DNA of 64,000 nucleotides from Trileptium ribeirensis. Its lineage: Eukaryota; Nematoda; Enoplea; Enoplida; Thoracostomopsidae. The stretch is taken from NCBI GenBank assembly GCA_030248225.1, contig JASANE010003838.1, positions 1 to 64,000 on the forward strand, in the 5' to 3' direction. Below, piece by piece: positions 60,131 through 64,000 of the stretch. The notes beneath the pieces were generated by a model. It worked only from the letters and a program-made list of their open reading frames with translations. It was not told the DNA's origin and did no database searches. Position numbers and translations under genes: made by a program. Position 1 is the first letter of the stretch. Every line of letters begins with the position of its first letter.

Positions 60131-60136
60131 AATAAA
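60131..60136 (+). promoter_or_regulatory. Candidate polyadenylation signal
   Basis: An AATAAA hexamer lies 104 bases after the predicted TGA of the seven-exon gene. This is the main support for placing the 3' end in exon 7. AATAAA is common in AT-rich DNA, so on its own it is weak. Confidence 0.4.
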
Positions 60137-60139
60137 TTA

Positions 60140-62690
60140 TTTCCATAGCTATAAGCAACTATTAATCATGGTAAGCCTTTCCTTGAAAAACCTCTGATAA
60201 GCGTCAGAAAATTCTAAAACAGAGTGTGTGACGAATGCGCTAAAACATGCAGAATCTCATATTGACTAAAATGTATATCTCATTTCAGCTTATTACGAAT
60301 GTACTATATATAGAAATTATTAGTTCTATTTCTATGAACCCTGGCACCGAATTTGTTCGATTATATTCTTAGTCAAATACTGTTTTTGCCCACTCAACTC
60401 AACGCTGTCCATCAAATTGTAATGGCTATGACATATATTTATAAAATTTTTGCAATGATCTTGTCTCTATTCTAACATCACGATGTATTTAACCTTTGTC
60501 TCACATAAAACAGGAACGATTTCATCCTAATTTTTTTCTTTTGATTGGTAACCAAATAGCTACTATTGTTGTTTCAGTTGTCGGCAGTGCATACTTTATA
60601 TGCAGTTGCGAACTTAAACTAAATGCGCGGTTGAAATAAATGACTTGAAAAGAATACATTTTAGCTCATATGAAAATAACCGCTAAAATACCTATACAAA
60701 TACAAGATATCATATATTTTTAACAAATAACTGCGCATCGCCCGAACTTTTCACTAAATATAATCAACTGTTGCAAGCATGATTAACTAAATTGTTGATT
60801 GGTGAAGCCGTACTTTGATTAGATTATCGTGCTTTGATTTTTATAATCGGAAAGAACAATTGCATAGATTTGCGTTTCTAATGAAGGTAAGTTATGTAGT
60901 TGGCAAACCTGGTTCCGTTTGACACTCTAAAATAATGACTGATTCTCCCAAAGCAAGATATTCATATTCCAAATTTCAAGTTAATCGCACTACAAGCACA
61001 AATCTGAAACGTATTATACACTTTTTAAAGTCGAACTTTCTTGATCTACAATAGTTGTTCAAAAGTACAACAACATATTTTGGGGGGATTCGTTATAAGA
61101 ATAAAATTGTGGTGTTTACAATTTGAGCAATGAAATCTCTGACGCTTGTGCCAATGCTGCGTTCTCGGTTTGTTTGGCCAAAGTGGTAGTTATGTAAAAT
61201 TTAGCTGAGTATTAAGAGTCAACTAAAGATAACGGCATCTCTTATAGCCCGACTTTATCTATTTAACAAGTTTCGCTGTAGAAAACTGATCCTCGGTTTT
61301 GGCAATGTTTAAGTTTCGCTTGCAAAAAGTGCCGCAGTAGTTTATACTAGTTACAAAAATATGTATTTTCCAAGTCGAATAAAAATATATATTCAACTAT
61401 ATATTTACAGAAGCAAAAATCCGCTTTGGCCTGATAATGGTAATGGAAGTCACACAAATTTCTGTTCTAATTCGCGTAAATTCCTGTTCTAAATCTTCCA
61501 AATTTTTACTCGTTCAGCAAAGTTACGGAAATGCGGTATTTTTAAAAGACAGCACAGCCAGCGCTAGTAGTTTGCGTTTAGTTGTTAAAATTTAATTAAT
61601 TTTCTGCCGTTGGTGAAAAATTGTAATCCAATTAGAGTTATAACGTTGATCCATTATGTGTTCTACATATTAAACAAATACTAGTGATTTTAATTTATTT
61701 CTAGTACAATTTTTAATATTATCAAAATTTTTAATGAAGATTAATGGGCAAATTTTAGAGTTTTCACTTGTTTTTGTTTCATTTTTTTATGTTTTAAACA
61801 AATATAAAAGATTAATATTTCGCAGGTATAATAAGTTTATAATCCACCTGTTATATTTTAAAAACACCAACTGCTAATTTATAAATGCTTGGTTGTAAAA
61901 CAAAAATAAATTAAATCAAATTAAAATTGCTCCGTAAAACGATATGTAACTGTGAATGTGAATTTTGATAGAAATAATGCTTTTGCTGGCTTGCGATCAA
62001 ATTCTGGTCAATCATGGAACGATATCATTATACTGTACATACGTATTACGCATGGCATATAGTTTTGTTCCAAAATACCGTTGTGCTTCAGCCTCTAGTG
62101 CACTGAATTCGGTAAAAGACACTATTTTTATATTAAACCACCAGCACATTTATAAATCGAAAATAAGGATAACCAAATTGCTAGTTTATAGCAAACGTAT
62201 AGGCCCTTAGTTGTGCTTTCTGCTAGTTTTATTTTTCTCCAGGCTAAAAGTGCCTTGTCTGCGGTCCAAACGAATTTACCATTCGTTTGTCAATCATATC
62301 TGTTGTACTTACTAAAACAGTCCATTACCTTTAGCTAGGTGTTGGGAGCTTATATTAAACTTTTCAAGGTTTTATTTTTGTCTTTTTTTGTTTATCACTT
62401 TGTATTATTTAATATTTAAATTTAACTGTATGTGAGAATTCGCTGACCAAGACGCTTAGTATATATATTATACATGGGTAAATTGTCAGGATAAATCAGA
62501 TCAAAAGCGATATTAATTTCTGGACAATATTTTACTGGTAATTCTTATCTGCAATTCCATTTGGCAAAACTTAGCTAATGTTGCTATTAGAACTGAATCA
62601 TCTAAGGGTGTTTCTTTTTACTGTTGCGCATACATATGTGCATATGTAGCGTATTGGTGATCGCAAAATACCTGAGAATCAGAAACATAA
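60140..62690. other. AT-rich, nothing recognised
   Basis: No frame with a motif. 61965-62210 (+) is a short unremarkable frame. Confidence 0.5.
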
Positions 62691-62697
62691 CAATATG

Positions 62698-62902
62698 GAT
62701 TAATATTGAAAGAATAAGTGATCTAATTGCCTTGAGTCTGGATACACCTGAGGTATTATATGGTATGCGTACACATATACATGAAAGTATATTCATGTGC
62801 ATATCTAAAGAGTGTGGCGTCTCTGTAGAACATATAAAAATGCATGAGCATCAAAAACTACAGAGCCGATTAATATTGAAAGAATAAGTGACGTAATTGC
62901 CT
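62698..62902. repeat. 35-bp direct repeats 170 bases apart
   Basis: GATTAATATTGAAAGAATAA begins both 62698-62732 and 62868-62902. They differ at only two positions. The 135 bases between carry CATATG-type words. Confidence 0.85.
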
Positions 62903-62909
62903 TTATACA

Positions 62910-64000
62910 TCAGTTGTTAAAATTTATGTTGCTAATTAAAAAAGTTTTAAAGAGCAGACACCCACCGTTTCCAGACACACTGCTCGCGGCTCGGAATGGA
63001 CAGATTTTTGGCTGTGGGTCTTCTCTTTATGCATCAGAGCAGCTCTGCTCTACAGGTATCCCAAACTGAGCATCGAGCTTAAATTCTCACGTCGTTACTT
63101 ACCTAGGCCACATGATTTCCGATTCAGTTTTTTCGCCTTATCCTGGTTGTTCAAATGGAATAAATAATTTATGTCCGATTTTATGACAGTAAGAATCCCG
63201 CCTATCGCAGCCATTCTGTGCAAAATACCGACTAGCCGTAGAATTATTGAATTTTTCATTAAATATTATTAATCTTTTGTACAACTAAAAATTGCAGCAA
63301 AAACGTAAACAAGCAATTTATCAGTTGTTCGCACTTGTACAATCGATTATGATAACGATCGTAAATAACATAAATTCGCTCTTCATGTTCACTTTTGCCG
63401 TATATAATAAATTAAAAATGAAATTCACATAATCCATCTACTGTGAATACTGTGGTATGCTGAAAAATTTTTAATTTTAAACAAGGACACTTATTAAACT
63501 GTGCTTTATTACCAAATCTTTATTAAACGATTTATAAGATTTTATCTGAAACGTCAATCTACGGGTTTAGCAAAAAAAATCTGCCTTCATCAGTCTTATA
63601 AGGGAAATATAATGTCAAGTTAAATACCTCCTGTCTATAATTATTTAATTTTATGCAAAATTTAATATATATAATACGCTTGTAAAATGACATATATAAG
63701 TATAAATATGTGTGTCAATATATATTAAACACATAATTATAAATGCATTATTTTAACCATATCAAACGTATATATTTGTTTAAGGTATTAGCATCAATAT
63801 GTATATAATATATCGAAATTGTGTATATAAAATTTTTTACCAGAGTTTGCATAATTGTGCGTAAATCCAATCAGATACCAAAAATTACTTATCCATAAAC
63901 CAATTTCCTTAAATTCCATTATAATTGTTTTCATGCCTGCAGCTACTATATGGTTTACAGAAACTACAACCACAAATATGACAGGCTTGCGCTGAGCTCA
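62910..64000. other. AT-rich end of window, nothing recognised
   Basis: Slightly GC-richer at 62960-63110, otherwise TATATA-rich. No genes or repeat units seen. Confidence 0.5.

Overview
This is metazoan nuclear DNA from an AT-rich invertebrate genome that is heavily loaded with repeats. It has spliceosomal introns, with GTATGT or GTAAGT donors and TTTTTTCAG-type acceptors, and animal transposon families. Most open frames are short and broken. The species cannot be fixed from the sequence; an ecdysozoan (arthropod or nematode-like) is my best guess, from the transposon set and the type of secreted protein encoded. I saw no rRNA genes, no intact tRNA genes and no CRISPR.

The one convincing host gene is on the + strand from 47,926 to 60,027. 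Seven exons join with fully consistent phases into about 235 residues. They encode a signal-like N-terminus followed by a cysteine-rich secreted domain (13 cysteines after the leader), and an AATAAA lies 104 bases past the stop. Its introns hold a truncated LINE (intron 1), a tyrosine-recombinase relic (intron 3) and several copies of a short G-rich dispersed repeat. Weaker coding-like segments lie on the - strand at 36.5-38.4 kb, 31.1-31.3 kb and 15.1-15.4 kb.

Layout: 1-3.4 kb is a GC-richer island full of hairpins and diverged direct repeats. 3.4-4.1 kb carries the longest open frame, unrecognised, with a small inverted-repeat insert. 4.9 kb has a LINE RT scrap. 7.5-9.2 kb has a broken Penelope-like element with an inverted partial copy beside it. 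13.4-13.8 kb is a 206-bp tandem duplication. 15.3-19.2 kb combines a 14-bp minisatellite in both orientations, a Polinton/Maverick relic, a TATA-plus-initiator promoter and a solo LTR. 22.3-25.6 kb is a compound foldback element. 26.9-33.1 kb mixes CpG-rich blocks, a MITE pair, a tRNA-derived SINE and an inverted repeat pair. 37.3 kb is a palindromic MITE; 40.3 kb a LINE RT scrap; 41.5-42.25 kb a 150-170-bp satellite; 43.35-44.92 kb a mariner-superfamily element with both ends visible; 46.6-46.9 kb a 100-bp tandem repeat. From 60.2 kb on the sequence is AT-rich and nearly featureless.

The window is mainly a record of transposon insertion and decay around and inside one long-intron gene. No element here looks intact enough to move by itself.
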